From Acanthopleura granulata (lineage: Eukaryota; Mollusca; Polyplacophora; Chitonida; Chitonidae): DNA of 64,000 nt. Below are positions 23,801 to 32,229 of this stretch, in pieces. The translations under genes were made by a program, and so were the position numbers. Where the stretch lies: NCBI GenBank assembly GCA_016165875.1, contig JABBOT010000080.1:3565205-3629204 (forward strand), in the 5' to 3' direction. Numbering within the stretch: position 1 is the stretch's first letter; each line of letters begins with the position of its first letter. Below the pieces are notes generated by a model that did no database searches, was not told the DNA's origin, and saw nothing but the letters and a program-made list of their open reading frames with translations.

Positions 23801-26800
23801 TTACATAGGACAGCACTTTGTGCAGGTCTCCGTCATGTGACTGAAGCACTCGCCAGCCATGTAGATCTGCTGACTGGTCACCTGCTGGTTGAGGTGCTGC
23901 CAATGTGTCAGGTACAGCTGCCTCAGACCATGACAAGGCTTCAACCCAAACAGGCTGTCTGTCAAGGAGGTGTGAGGAGATGGCCAGTCTCACTTCAGTT
24001 GTCGTTGGAGGATTATGTTGGTAATCTGCCTCCCCCGTCATTACACCATGGCTCTGAACCATAACCTTGATACACTGAGATGAGCACTCAGCTGTCTTCG
24101 AAGCACCACCGGTGAGGGGTTTGCTTCTTTCGATAAGCCAGCCAATGCGCTCTAATTCTCGAGTGTAGCGCTCATCCTCTGTAATTGGACCATGGGTGAG
24201 ACGACTCTGTGCATCTGCGTCTGTCATGTTGGCTCCGGGTCTATATCGAAGACTGAAATCATACGCCGCTAAGGCAGCCAGCGGTTCGACAGGGGCTGAT
24301 TGTGAAGCACTTTCAGGTGCAAAGGCGTCTGTCGAAAACCTCGAGCCGGTCGGCTGCGCCATTGCCCTTACCGCCTGAAGCATGCGAGTCATTATATCCT
24401 CGTTGTTTTGCTTCATTACCCCTATCATCCAGCCTTTGAGGTCCTCCTGTGAGGGTGACACGGGAGCCGGCTGGATGCCGTGTCTTACCACTAGGTAATC
24501 CACTCCATCGATCGTCACCATGTCCTTTATATCACTTAAGGACTTGAAGTTGGTAAACTCCACGGCAAATCTCTCAGGTTGGCCGGGGAGGCTTAAAACC
24601 TTGGAGACCTGACCCTGGCTTACACCTAGAGCTCTTTTTAGATCCACGTTGCGGGTGGTCTCCGGGAGGTTGTCCACGACGATGGATCTGGCTAGGTCAA
24701 AATCGTTGCTGTCCAGAATCTCCTCCAGCAATGGTGATGAAGATCCGTGCATGGCCATGGTGATATAGGTAACACTGGCGGATGGAGACTAAGACAGCAG
24801 AGGGAATGAGGGTTGGAAAAGGAAGTGAACGCACAGAACAAAACTCACAAAAGTGAATATAATATCCTGTTACTAGAAGGAATGAGTGGCAGAATATCAA
24901 TAGCCGATATTAACAGACTGGTACTCTCAGAGAGATAAGAAAGTTCTAACTGACCTATCAGAAGGGCGCGCAAGCACAACTGCCCCACGTTGGGCGCCAA
25001 TGTAAGACCTGTGTGTGCGTGAATTACTACCACCGGACTCTCTCGCGGTAATCTGGGCAAGTGTTTGCGCTAAAAAATCCTGAGTAGAATCAGCCTGAAA
25101 GAAACAAAACCAACTCACTGAAAACATCTTGCAGTTAAATACAGGTTTATTGATAGAAAGGAAAGGGAAGGAAAGAAGGGGACAGGTAGAAAGAATGCTC
25201 AATCTCCACACGCCAGTTTGAGTGACCTAAACTGTGGTAAGGATCCTGCGTGCTGTGGACATCCGAATCAACCTAAATACAGACGATAGTGGTTGGAATA
25301 AAGGCTGCTGTGGAAGTGCACTCGTTAACTCTTCGGATGCCCAGGGAGAAAGAGCGCGGTTTTAAACGCGTGTAAAAATATTGCAACAAACAAACTTGAG
25401 AAGAGATGCATCACTTATAAAGTCAAATAACATAAGTGAAAAATAACACAGTGAGCAATGCACATGGTTATCCCTATACTCACAGATAAGTATAACCAGG
25501 CAAAGGATGATTGGACTTAACAACTGATTGACATTTACTTTGTACTGGTAAACAACTGCGTCAAAAGCAAATTGCAAACAGCCGAATTATACAGGGCTGA
25601 ATTGCAACGTCGCAAAACAACGGGCCCGCGTCACCCGGAACAAAAGGGGTATAAACAATTAGCATCAGCAACACTGGCCAGTGTTGCAAAACATATATGC
25701 TATTATACCAAGATTACAACCAAGAGATGGTTGAACAGTACTATTTGTCCCTGCATAGACAATTTAAGTAGCATATGTCAACAACGCCTCGTCCAATCAT
25801 GCACATAGTAAGTACATACCTATATTTATAGAGTATATACAATTGACGATAGTCACCACACACAACATAACAAACATGTATACCAGGGACATGCTATTGT
25901 ATAATGATGTGGAACTTAAACCGTCAAAGAAACAACATGCATTTACAAGAGGAGAATATCTATAAATGTCATGTCCTACATGTGAATGACAAACAAATCC
26001 CTAACAGTATGTGATCAGTGAAGGCAAATGCAATGAATTTATGTCTCGTCTTAAGTGTGTGAGTATGTATAAACAACTGGGCACATGCGGAACATGGCTA
26101 ATACATATAACACTAGCGTGGACAAATAATGTTCTGAATATGAAATAATCTGAATATATATTCACCTATCACAGTATTAGAACTGTGTGCATGACTAGAG
26201 CTATCATATATATCATCTAAGGCAGCTTGGCCACATGGGATCAACATGCTAACAACTTCGTAGAGAAATTGGACGAGACCAATTTCATCAAATCAAGGCT
26301 AAAAATCATTACAAAGCAATCAAGGATTTATCCGCATTACTGCCAATGATGAATGAGGGTATTAATATGTAAAGACAAAATGTGATGATGTAGACATCTG
26401 ACAGCTGTTTGTTTACACTCAGTGGGGGCAGCCATTTTGTCATGTGACCCAAACAACTCAGAGAGAGGCTCGGAGCCAGGCGCTGTTCACAGTCCTAGAG
26501 TTAATGACTGCCAGATGTGGGACGGAAGATTACCCTTCGATCCATGCCTGAACTAAAGGTTAGCTTATAGGCCTATATGACCACATGCAGCTGCACACAA
26601 AGACCTCATGGTTTTGCAACTAATTTCCGAAAGCATTCTAACGGCTACAGATTGCTTTACAACTGCAGTACAAGTAAATTTCCACAATTAATACCAGGAG
26701 ACCAGCTATGAAGTAACAGAGTAATACTCTCTGTTTTTCTAACAAATGTCCAAGTGGAAAGAATCCTAAACTGAATCGGTTAAGTGAACATCACTTCAAC

Positions 26801-28212
26801 AGTATAAATAACTGCTAGGGCATTCATTTACACAAGAGATTTGGAATAAAGTGGAGTTATGTGTATATATGTACCCACTTGTTGCACACAAATACTGAAA
26901 ATACACCTATAGTGATCCCACATGGCTCAAGCTTTTTAACAAATAACATGTAATGATAGACTTCAATAATCTTACGTATGTTTGACGCGATGCATGTTTT
27001 CATATCAACCCTATATGTGTTCGCGCCAGAGCGCCACTACAGAGAGTGCAGTCCCGCCAATTTTATGTAGTGCAAAGTGTTCATCAGATTGCTCCAAATA
27101 AACATCCTTAACACGGATAATGGACATTCTTTAATCATTACATAACATAACCTCTATCTTCCAGTCATGTTAACATTCTGAGGCCTCCAGGGCTAGCTCT
27201 TACCTAAATACTGAGGATAGTGGTTGGAATAAAGGCTGCTGTGGAAGTGCACTTGTTAACTCTTCGGATGCCCAGGGAGAAAGAGGCAGACCCTTATCTC
27301 TAACCCCTCAGTAAACCAGACGGGCAGGACAATGAATCTCATCCCCCCTCTCTCTGGGTGAGGTGGGAGCAAGGAGTGTCCACCAGCGCAAAATTTATGG
27401 CCTTAGTGAACATCCAGCCATTCCCACCCACGGTCCCCACAGGGGTGTACAGTGGCCAGAGTTGGTACTGGGCCATCACCATCACAAAAGACACAGTGCA
27501 CCGACCGTACTTTCTATCACAAAGGGGAAGGAAACGCATGAGTGCGCTGTCAACTACGCCAATGCAACATAAGAAACTAATGCCAATCTGGCACACCTTC
27601 CCGCACATGCAATCCAGCGGAGAGGAAACCAACATGGGCTGGACTTGAACTCACAGCGACCGCATTTGAGAAAAGCGCTTCGATCATTGCGTTGCCATAG
27701 CACGCAACCCCTCATGGCCATGGAGGACCCCTGTAGCGTAGCACTACCTATAGAGGACCTTGTTGTGTTGCAGTTTGGCATGAGCTGGAGCGGACAACCA
27801 TTGCAACGTAATGCAAGCTTAAGAGATTTGTTCTGACGGAGAGCAACCATTGTGAAAACAGCAGTTGGAAAAGGACGTTTTAGCACGTAGGGTTGTTTGG
27901 GGGACGAAACAAGCATTGAGACGTAACAGAAGCTGGGAAAACTAGATTTATTAGTGGCTATGCAAACAAATCTTGTACAGCATAAAAGCAATGTTTTGCA
28001 AACTTTACACGAGGACTTGTTCCGCTAACGAAACCATTGGACACGTACACGTGCAACATCCAGAGAGCTCTTTGATGATGTTTGTTTTAGGTCGTTCTGA
28101 ATTCGTAGCCTATCACCAACTTACCATTTCCGACTCTCTTTGACAGCCAGTAGACTGCGGAGCTGCCAATCCCACCACATCCCACCACAATGTAGTCGTA
28201 GTCTGTCTTCAT
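8887..28212 (-). CDS. PIPOX: Peroxisomal sarcosine/pipecolate oxidase, nine exons
   Basis: Exons on the minus strand, 5' to 3': 28125-28212, 19030-19099, 17900-17956, 16459-16590, 13839-14052, 11877-12043, 10108-10294, 9497-9630, 8887-9049. All junctions are GT-AG and in phase; the sum is 1212 nt, 403 residues. The enzyme is an FAD amine oxidase that oxidises sarcosine or pipecolate and releases hydrogen peroxide. Visible signs: FAD dinucleotide motif GCGGIG at residues 11-16, acidic Glu35 after the second strand, HSKGGSQDHSRI at 41-52, Cys316 in KTCLYTM at the covalent-flavin cysteine position, GHAFKF at 346-351, and C-terminal SKL, a type 1 peroxisomal targeting signal. Length matches the family (about 390). 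Intron 1 is 9 kb and holds a retrotransposon. The start is the first ATG before the FAD motif. Confidence 0.93.
9717..9880 (+). repeat. SINE head fragment followed by a perfect hairpin
   Basis: CCCTCGTTGGCTCAGATT resembles the A-box head of the local SINEs, and GCGAATTCAG is a decayed B box. At 9833-9866 the sequence GTGTCTCCAATGGA pairs exactly with TCCATTGGAGACAC across a 6-base loop. It lies in the last-but-one intron region of PIPOX, between the exons at 9497 and 10108. Confidence 0.5.
10600..11640. repeat. Minisatellite of about 20 units, apparently grown in a SINE core
   Basis: About 20 copies of a 42-52 bp unit (GGTAAACCACCGACCTATAG then CAAATTACTGACGAAC) lie at 10690-11630. Units differ mainly in G-run length (3 to 10 G) and GGTCTGG/GGTCCGG variants; two central units near 11060-11140 are degenerate. 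The left flank ends CATGGGTGGAGGAAAC and the right flank starts CTAACCCACGCGTG, matching the two sides of a Deu-like SINE core. The array is in the PIPOX intron between exons 11877-12043 and 10108-10294. Confidence 0.9.
12637..12897. repeat. Foldback (palindromic) element
   Basis: Outer arms GTCTTTGTGGCTTGA (12641) and CAAGCCACAGAGAC (880-893 of the same kb) pair. So do inner arms AAACGTAACAAATT (12747-12760) and AATTTGTTACGTTT (12781-12794). The axis is near 12769 and the pairing is imperfect over about 130 bases per arm. It carries no ORF and lies in the PIPOX intron between exons 5 and 6. Confidence 0.7.
14290..14670. repeat. Dispersed repeat copy A, interrupted by a MITE
   Basis: The flanks match 50068-50250: TTGACTGCTTCTCTTTGT, ATCCGTCCT-like and TTCTTTGGT on the left, and ATTATTGACCCGGAACG, GGTTGACGG and GAATGTCG on the right. 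The repeat type is unknown. The copy here carries an extra block at 14408-14581. Confidence 0.65.
14408..14581. mobile_element. MITE-like element with terminal inverted repeats
   Basis: The left end TCCCATTTCA with CGTAAGTCGTAA pairs with the right end TTACGACTTAAG and TTGAAATGAGA. It is about 174 bp with no ORF. The matching repeat copy at 50.1 kb lacks this block, which supports insertion. I could not define a clean target-site duplication. Confidence 0.65.
14671..16458. other. PIPOX intron 4, no element recognised
   Basis: AT-rich intronic sequence between the exons at 13839-14052 and 16459-16590. Short ORFs only. Confidence 0.5.
17568..17833. repeat. Minisatellite: about fourteen 19 bp units
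   Basis: The unit is GTGATCCAATGAGTGACAA. Two variants, one with CCAATGAGTG and one with TCTAGTGAGGG, mostly alternate, giving a 38 bp higher-order period. It lies in PIPOX intron 3, ending about 70 bases from the splice donor at 17900. Decayed units continue to about 17890. Confidence 0.85.
19447..19702 (-). mobile_element. SINE, full-length, minus orientation
   Basis: Read on the plus strand it runs from the tail (ATTTGATTGGTGTGTTACACC) through the core (AGGAAACAATCGGGCAGAG) to the tRNA-like head (CGCTGCGCTACCGCACCAAG). It is about 10 percent diverged by eye from other copies. Confidence 0.8.
19727..19871 (-). mobile_element. SINE, 3' half only, beside the retrotransposon
   Basis: It begins with the tail and core (GTTTTACGCCGTACTCAA, GGTTGCTGGCGGGCCTTCCC) and stops after TATGACCAGAG, 48 bases before the LTR. 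A head-half SINE of the same orientation lies beyond the far LTR at 27595, so the retrotransposon may have landed in or next to a SINE pair. Confidence 0.7.
19919..20466 (-). repeat. 3' LTR
   Basis: It runs from TGTAAGACCTG to GGAGTTTACA on the plus strand, so it has TG...CA ends, and is 548 bp. The partner sequence starts at 25001. ORFs inside it on both strands are not genes. Confidence 0.9.
20467..20478 (-). promoter_or_regulatory. Polypurine tract
   Basis: On the minus strand ATGGGGGGAGAG lies directly before the U3 end (TGTAAACTCC), the position where plus-strand synthesis of an LTR element is primed. Confidence 0.75.
20695..21917 (-). pseudogene. Retrotransposon ORF3: coiled coil plus SGNH/GDSL-type hydrolase, frameshifted
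   Basis: It lies in the env position, 160 bases after the pol stop. The first segment (21917-21690) starts MSAISVFQIMEYLQ and is a charged heptad-like helix (LRLELEAIRRERDLYRSQRD). After a frameshift, 21663-21250 holds ISDSIYRW with the candidate nucleophile Ser at 21403-21405 and FVFGGMDIYDL as a block II-like glycine. After a second frameshift, GTNDIL at about 21261-21244 is block III. After a third, VHPTVNGT places the catalytic His at 20929-20931, followed by an Arg-rich tail that ends at 20695. Block order and spacing fit an SGNH esterase. Some LINE ORF1 proteins combine a coiled coil with an esterase, but here the setting is an LTR element. It is inactive as it stands. Confidence 0.72.
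22077..24283 (-). pseudogene. Ty3/gypsy pol remnant: RNase H tail and integrase
   Basis: In the element's 5' to 3' order, the RNase H end YDFSLRYRPG with a DADAQSRL tail begins near 24260. A linker follows, and an in-frame TGA at 23745-23747. Then come the His-His-Cys-Cys zinc segment (SHRNEAMCGVHD, later CRACERC), a frameshift near 23580, and the DDE core with Asp in CIDYL (23417-23419), Asp in SDQGQDF (23240-23242) and, after another frameshift near 23141, Glu in TERLNRTLLDML (23133-23135). After an in-frame TAG at 22758-22760 comes a C-terminal PVYVIRPENG...LLLPIG segment and a RSTRTRQPSTRF tail to 22077. Reverse transcriptase and protease are missing. Confidence 0.88.
24284..24758 (-). 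pseudogene. Gag N-terminal fragment fused to the RNase H tail
   Basis: The ORF starts at ATG 24758, about 220 bases after the primer-binding site, and reads about 158 residues of gag-like sequence (RSIVVDNLPETTRNVDLKRA near residue 24, QEDLKGWMIGVMKQNNED near residue 103). It then passes in frame into RNase H sequence near 24283. No capsid major homology region, zinc knuckle, protease or reverse transcriptase is present, so an internal deletion of several kb is inferred. The gag label rests on position; the residues match no capsid motif I know. Confidence 0.65.
24982..24999 (-). promoter_or_regulatory. Primer-binding site, tRNA-Lys(CUU) type
   Basis: On the minus strand TGGCGCCCAACGTGGGGC lies one base after the LTR end. 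It is complementary to the 3' end, with CCA, of animal tRNA-Lys with a CUU anticodon, as I recall that tRNA. Confidence 0.8.
25001..25356 (-). repeat. 5' LTR, U5-side part
   Basis: Matches the 3' LTR from 19919 with about 4 percent change, then stops abruptly after CCCAGGGAGAAAGAG. Confidence 0.9.
25357..27201. other. 1.85 kb insertion inside the 5' LTR
   Basis: LTR sequence breaks off at 25356 and resumes at 27202, repeating its last 81 bases (about 25276-25356 again at 27202-27283). The insert is AT-rich, starts CGCGGTTTTAAACGCG, and has no clear terminal repeats and no protein domain; its longest ORF (25572-25808) is unconvincing. It could be an unknown non-autonomous element or filler from a recombination between LTR copies. 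Confidence 0.7.
27202..27473 (-). repeat. 5' LTR, U3-side part
   Basis: Matches 20195-20457 of the 3' LTR and ends at TTGGTACTGG, short of the final AGTTTACA. It is followed by CCATCACCATCAC. Confidence 0.85.
27595..27722 (-). mobile_element. SINE, tRNA-like head half
   Basis: GAGAGGAAACCAACATGGGC, ACTTGAACTCACAGCGACCG and CATGGCCATGGAGGACCC are the middle-to-head part of the main SINE. The core and tail are missing, consistent with disruption near the retrotransposon. Confidence 0.75.
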
Positions 28213-28740
28213 GGCTGGGGGATGCGTGTTCTCCACGCTTTACACGCCGGTATGATACCGTGTTTATCATACACTAGCTGAAGACATAGAGACCATGCTC
28301 CGGAAATATGTGCCGTGTTCCATATACCACAATGACCTAAGACAGATGTCCTAGAAATTGTTCGGCCAATCATACGTTAGATAAATCGTTTTTATGCAGC
28401 TTCGATACCTAGGACAAAGATCAAGGATGGCATAGCATGAACTTTGTAGTACATGCAAGCTGGTAAAGATAGGCATAAACAATAGTTTAATAAACCAGGG
28501 TGTGTGACATGTAAAAATAACGCCGACCTAAGCAGGTCGAAAAAAACACGTCATTAAGACATATTACACGCTTGATTAACTCAGAATAACTAAAAAAAAA
28601 AAAACAACTCAAAAACAAACAAATTATTAACATATCAGAGATTAGGAAATGAGAGGCTAAATGCGCTTGCCATCGCTCAGACACAGGATGTGCACAGGGA
28701 ATTTGTACATCCACTGTTTGAGGGGTCTTATCGACGATAA

Positions 28741-29011
28741 TATGGGACGTGTGGTCGAGTAGTTATCGTGCCAGCACAGCGCATTGACCCAGGTTGGAGA
28801 TTCTCACCAATGCGATCCCTGTGGGTTCAAGTCCAGTTCATGCTGGTTTCCTCTCCGGTCGCACATAGGAAGGTCTGCCAGCAGTCTGCGGATGGTTGTT
28901 GATCCCTCCGCCCTTCCCCCCGAGATCGGCCCGGTTTCTTCCAACCATAATGCTGGCTGTCGTCATGTAAAATATTCTACAATACGGCGTAAAACTCCAA
29001 TCAAATAAATA
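28741..29011 (+). mobile_element. SINE, full-length, plus orientation
   Basis: Head GGGACGTGTGGTCGAGTAG, B box GGGTTCAAGTCC, core CCGGTTTCTTCCAACCATAA, tail AATCAAATAAATAAATAA. It lies about 530 bases upstream of the PIPOX start codon. Confidence 0.85.
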
Positions 29012-30685
29012 AATAATGACGCCCGTGGAGCCGCTTGCGCAGGCTACAACGTTCATATAAGACAGCATGAGTCCAATGTCTGTGTGTTACACGTGGGAAC
29101 ATTTGTCATTTGTATCGTGCCACAGGTAGGTGGTTTTATCCTGGCCATGCACACAGGTTTCGTTCACCAACACAACTCAACGCCATTGTATAGGTGAATT
29201 TTTTTGACAATGACTATGGCACGTTTTACACAAATCAAAATGAACCAGATATTAACATGTTTACAGAGGGAACATTTATACTGATTCTAATTCCATGCAA
29301 TGCTCAAGAACATGCTGTTCATAATGGTTCATTTTCAAATTGCTTCAGGGCTTGGCAGTCATCTGGCCTCTTTTTTAAAAATAGTCCATTGCATTGAACT
29401 GAAATGCGATACATAGCTTCACCCTGGCAAATTACAGATAAAGTTCGAGTTTGGGCCGTTTTGTCCAGTTACGAAAGTTATAAGAACAGTATAGATGTGT
29501 ATGGGAACAATAAACCACACATTAAAAGTAAAACGTCATGCAGTGGCATAAATCTGTACGCCTATTGCCGTACAAACTGGCTCTGAAAATTTGACCGATT
29601 TATTTCCCAGGATCAAGCCACATTTTATGAAGCAGTTCTGAATAACATATCCAAGAGACCTACATAAACACTTATCCATTTGACTTGGTGATCGCAAAAT
29701 ATAGTATTACTTATACAAAAAACAAAAAAAAGACACTCCACAGCTTCAAAACAGGCCTACCTAACGCTTGACAGGCACTTTGTTTTCATCGGTCACCTAC
29801 ATCCACTCCAAAGTGGGTCAAGGTCAAAGCTGGTAGGCCTATGCACCATGGCATAATTTCTGGTTTATTAAGCTGACGTTGTGAAACCACCCCAACAATC
29901 TCGTTCAGACTGGATTTCACCCTTACTGGCATTTATCTACATAGACCTGGTGCTTATTATCTGAGCCTGCACGGGCTAAAAACAACATTTATTACTCGTG
30001 ATATACAGGGCCACATATGTAGGCCAACATATCGATGCTTGTGCTGTGACTAATAGTATATGTACTATACCCCTCGCTCTAGCCAAGACACTTGTGGTAT
30101 ACAGTTGGATGTAATTCATAGTTGAAACGAATTCCACAGTAAAGTATCTTTACAATCGCTTTCCAACTACGGTAACCTGTTAGTGCCATTCGAGATTGGT
30201 AACCTTTCCTACCGAATTAATATAATTAATAGCTATTCAAAATAATCATTATGAACAAAGAATTTTAGGTACATGTATATCCAAAAGCGTATTAGCGCAG
30301 AGACAGAAACAAAAGGCCCAGCATTGATACATTTAGTTGATATGAAATGTATTGCTACGGCTAAGCCCGCGCAGCAAATAGTCGGCAATCTCCGTGCATA
30401 AAATTAACTTTCGGACTTGGTCGGTCAGGTGCTTGCAGGTCACATGATCAAGAGCTTTCACGACATTTAGTTTCAATATGGCGGCACCCTGTGAACCTGG
30501 CTAAAAAAATCATCAAAATCTGTCATTTAACAATAATTCAGGCACTTATTTGTGTTTTATTCCACGCAGACATAGAAACAAGAAGCCACAGGACGAAATC
30601 TCCACAGGAATTGTTATGGTTGACACTTCGTATGTGACTTTTCAGTTGTCAGTCAAAAGTTGACCACTTCATTTTTCGAGATTAA
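29012..30685. other. Intergenic between PIPOX and GSS, nothing recognised
   Basis: AT-rich with several 60-70 codon ORFs of biased composition; none has splice context or family resemblance. Confidence 0.45.
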
Positions 30686-30985
30686 AAAGAGAAAAACAAC
30701 AAGTTTTCTTTGTGGTACAAAGGGTTACACCACAGAGGATACTTTTATCCGCCGAGAAAACCGTTCTAACCACCGAGAATAGTTTTCTGCGTGGTGTAAG
30801 CCTTTTCACCACAGAGAAAACATTTGAACGTGGAGAAAACTTTGCACCTGGGAGAAAAAGCTTGACTGTGGAAAACACATTTGGTTTCCTCTATGGATAA
30901 AAGTTTCTCCGCCGTAGAAAAGGATCACACCGCAGAGAAAACTTTTCAAACGAAGAGAAAACTTTTCTCCGCAGCATGAACCATT
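30686..30985. repeat. Degenerate tandem repeat of an ACCACAGAGAAAAC-type motif
   Basis: Variants of CACCGCAGAGAAAACTTTT recur roughly every 20-30 bases, about 11 times (for example near 30725, 30790, 30815, 30925, 30950). Some occur in inverted order (GTTTTCTGCGTGGTG), so the block is partly palindromic. Confidence 0.6.
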
Positions 30986-31636
30986 TCATTAACACACTGG
31001 CGACTAGTTTTGGACGACCAGTTCAAGGGAACCTGAGTGCCCAGGTGGGGCATGTGTCACACTGGTGGAAGGCTATTGTGGTCTCCAGGGACCATCGTGT
31101 AATGCCGTGGACACATGAGAGCACTGAGCCACGTGTTGCCCCCAGTGCGTCGCACAAAGAAAGCATGCAGAGAAATCTCCGAGAACGGGATTGAGCCCTT
31201 ACCTCGTGCATGTGATCTGGCTCGTATATCTACATGTATATTGTGTACACATACAGAGATTTGCTGTTATCTTGATAACCATGGACCGATGTCACAGAAC
31301 CTTAGATGCATAATCTGATAGTCTCATGCAATGCATCAATGCTGGCTTGAGTACACACATACTTCTGACAGACAATCGCTGAGGGTTTTTTGGTGATCAC
31401 CTCTTGATACATATACTGGTATATATAGTCTTTGCATAGTAATGTCGTAAATATAGATGTGATGCATGTCTAATAAATGTAAATAAGAAAGCAATCAGAG
31501 ATTACTTCACAGAGGTATGGATTCAATAACGACATGGACAAATGCGTGGCAAGAAAAACAGCAGGGGGAGGTCACAATCTGCACCAGTCTTCTCGATGTC
31601 AGAGGAGGAACTGGGTCTGGGCACATATTTGAGCAA

Positions 31637-31925
31637 TATGCACAAGGGTAGACAACTCCTAAAATGGACCGATGTATGAAAAAATAACCTGAGAGTCCAC
31701 AACTTGAGGTCATTTTGCAAACTTTGTGTGAGTTTGAGAATCCCATTCCTAATAGTTGCCAAGATATGCTCTGCACAAAGCTGAAAAATATGCACACGGG
31801 CAGACAACTCCTAAACTAGATCACAACACAGAAAAATAATCTGACTGCACAAGTTCAGGTCATTTTGCACACTTTGTGTTAGCTTGAGAATCTTGTGTTG
31901 CTGAGATATGCTCCGCACAAAGTTT
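31637..31925. repeat. Tandem duplication, about 150 bp, two copies
   Basis: ATATGCACAAGGGTAGACAA at 31637 recurs as ATATGCACACGGGCAGACAA at 31789. Both are followed by CTCCTAAA, GGTCATTTTGCA, CTTTGTGT and GATATGCTC. Identity is roughly 75-80 percent by eye. The ORFs over it are repeat artefacts. Confidence 0.75.
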
Positions 31926-32211
31926 AGCGGGATGGATGGACAGCGATCACAATTAGATGTTTTAATCAAACATATGCATTTCTGAATTATGATAATATTT
32001 GTGAATACATTAAAAATATAAATATGATAAAAATCCAAGTTGAACACATTTATCAGATGAAAAGACCAAATTGTAGTGCAAATATTTATTAAACGTGTAA
32101 CATCGTCATTTATAGCATTGTTACACAAAGACGATATATACCAAGAGATATGAAATATTGAAATATTTTCTAATACTCTTTTCTCCTGTGCAGGAATGTT
32201 TTTTGCGTGGT

Positions 32212-32229
32212 CCCCCCCCCCCCCCCCCC
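32212..32229. repeat. Poly(C) run of 18
   Basis: An uninterrupted run of C, likely length-polymorphic and error-prone in sequencing. Similar poly(G) runs occur near 54390 and 63500. Confidence 0.9.

Larger units (their letters stand above)
19919..27473 (-). mobile_element. Decayed Ty3/gypsy LTR retrotransposon in PIPOX intron 1
   Basis: It is oriented right to left, the same as PIPOX. Order from its 5' end: interrupted 5' LTR (27473-27202 plus 25356-25001), primer-binding site, gag start, deletion junction, RNase H tail, integrase, a third ORF with an SGNH-type domain, polypurine tract, and 3' LTR (20466-19919). The LTRs are about 4 percent different by eye over 357 aligned bases (14 differences). 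Protease and reverse transcriptase are absent, and the remaining ORFs carry at least two in-frame stops and several frameshifts, so the copy cannot move by itself. ATCAC flanks the left LTR and also occurs just past the right end, a possible 5 bp target duplication, but the last 8 bases of the right LTR are altered. Confidence 0.93.

Noticed and set aside
23642..24064. 140-codon plus-strand ORF
   Set aside because: It is antisense to the integrase/RNase H remnant and has no resemblance of its own.
19727..27722. One SINE cleanly split by the retrotransposon
   Set aside because: The two halves overlap by about 20 bases of SINE sequence and have extra DNA between them and the LTRs, so two separate copies or a rearrangement are as likely.
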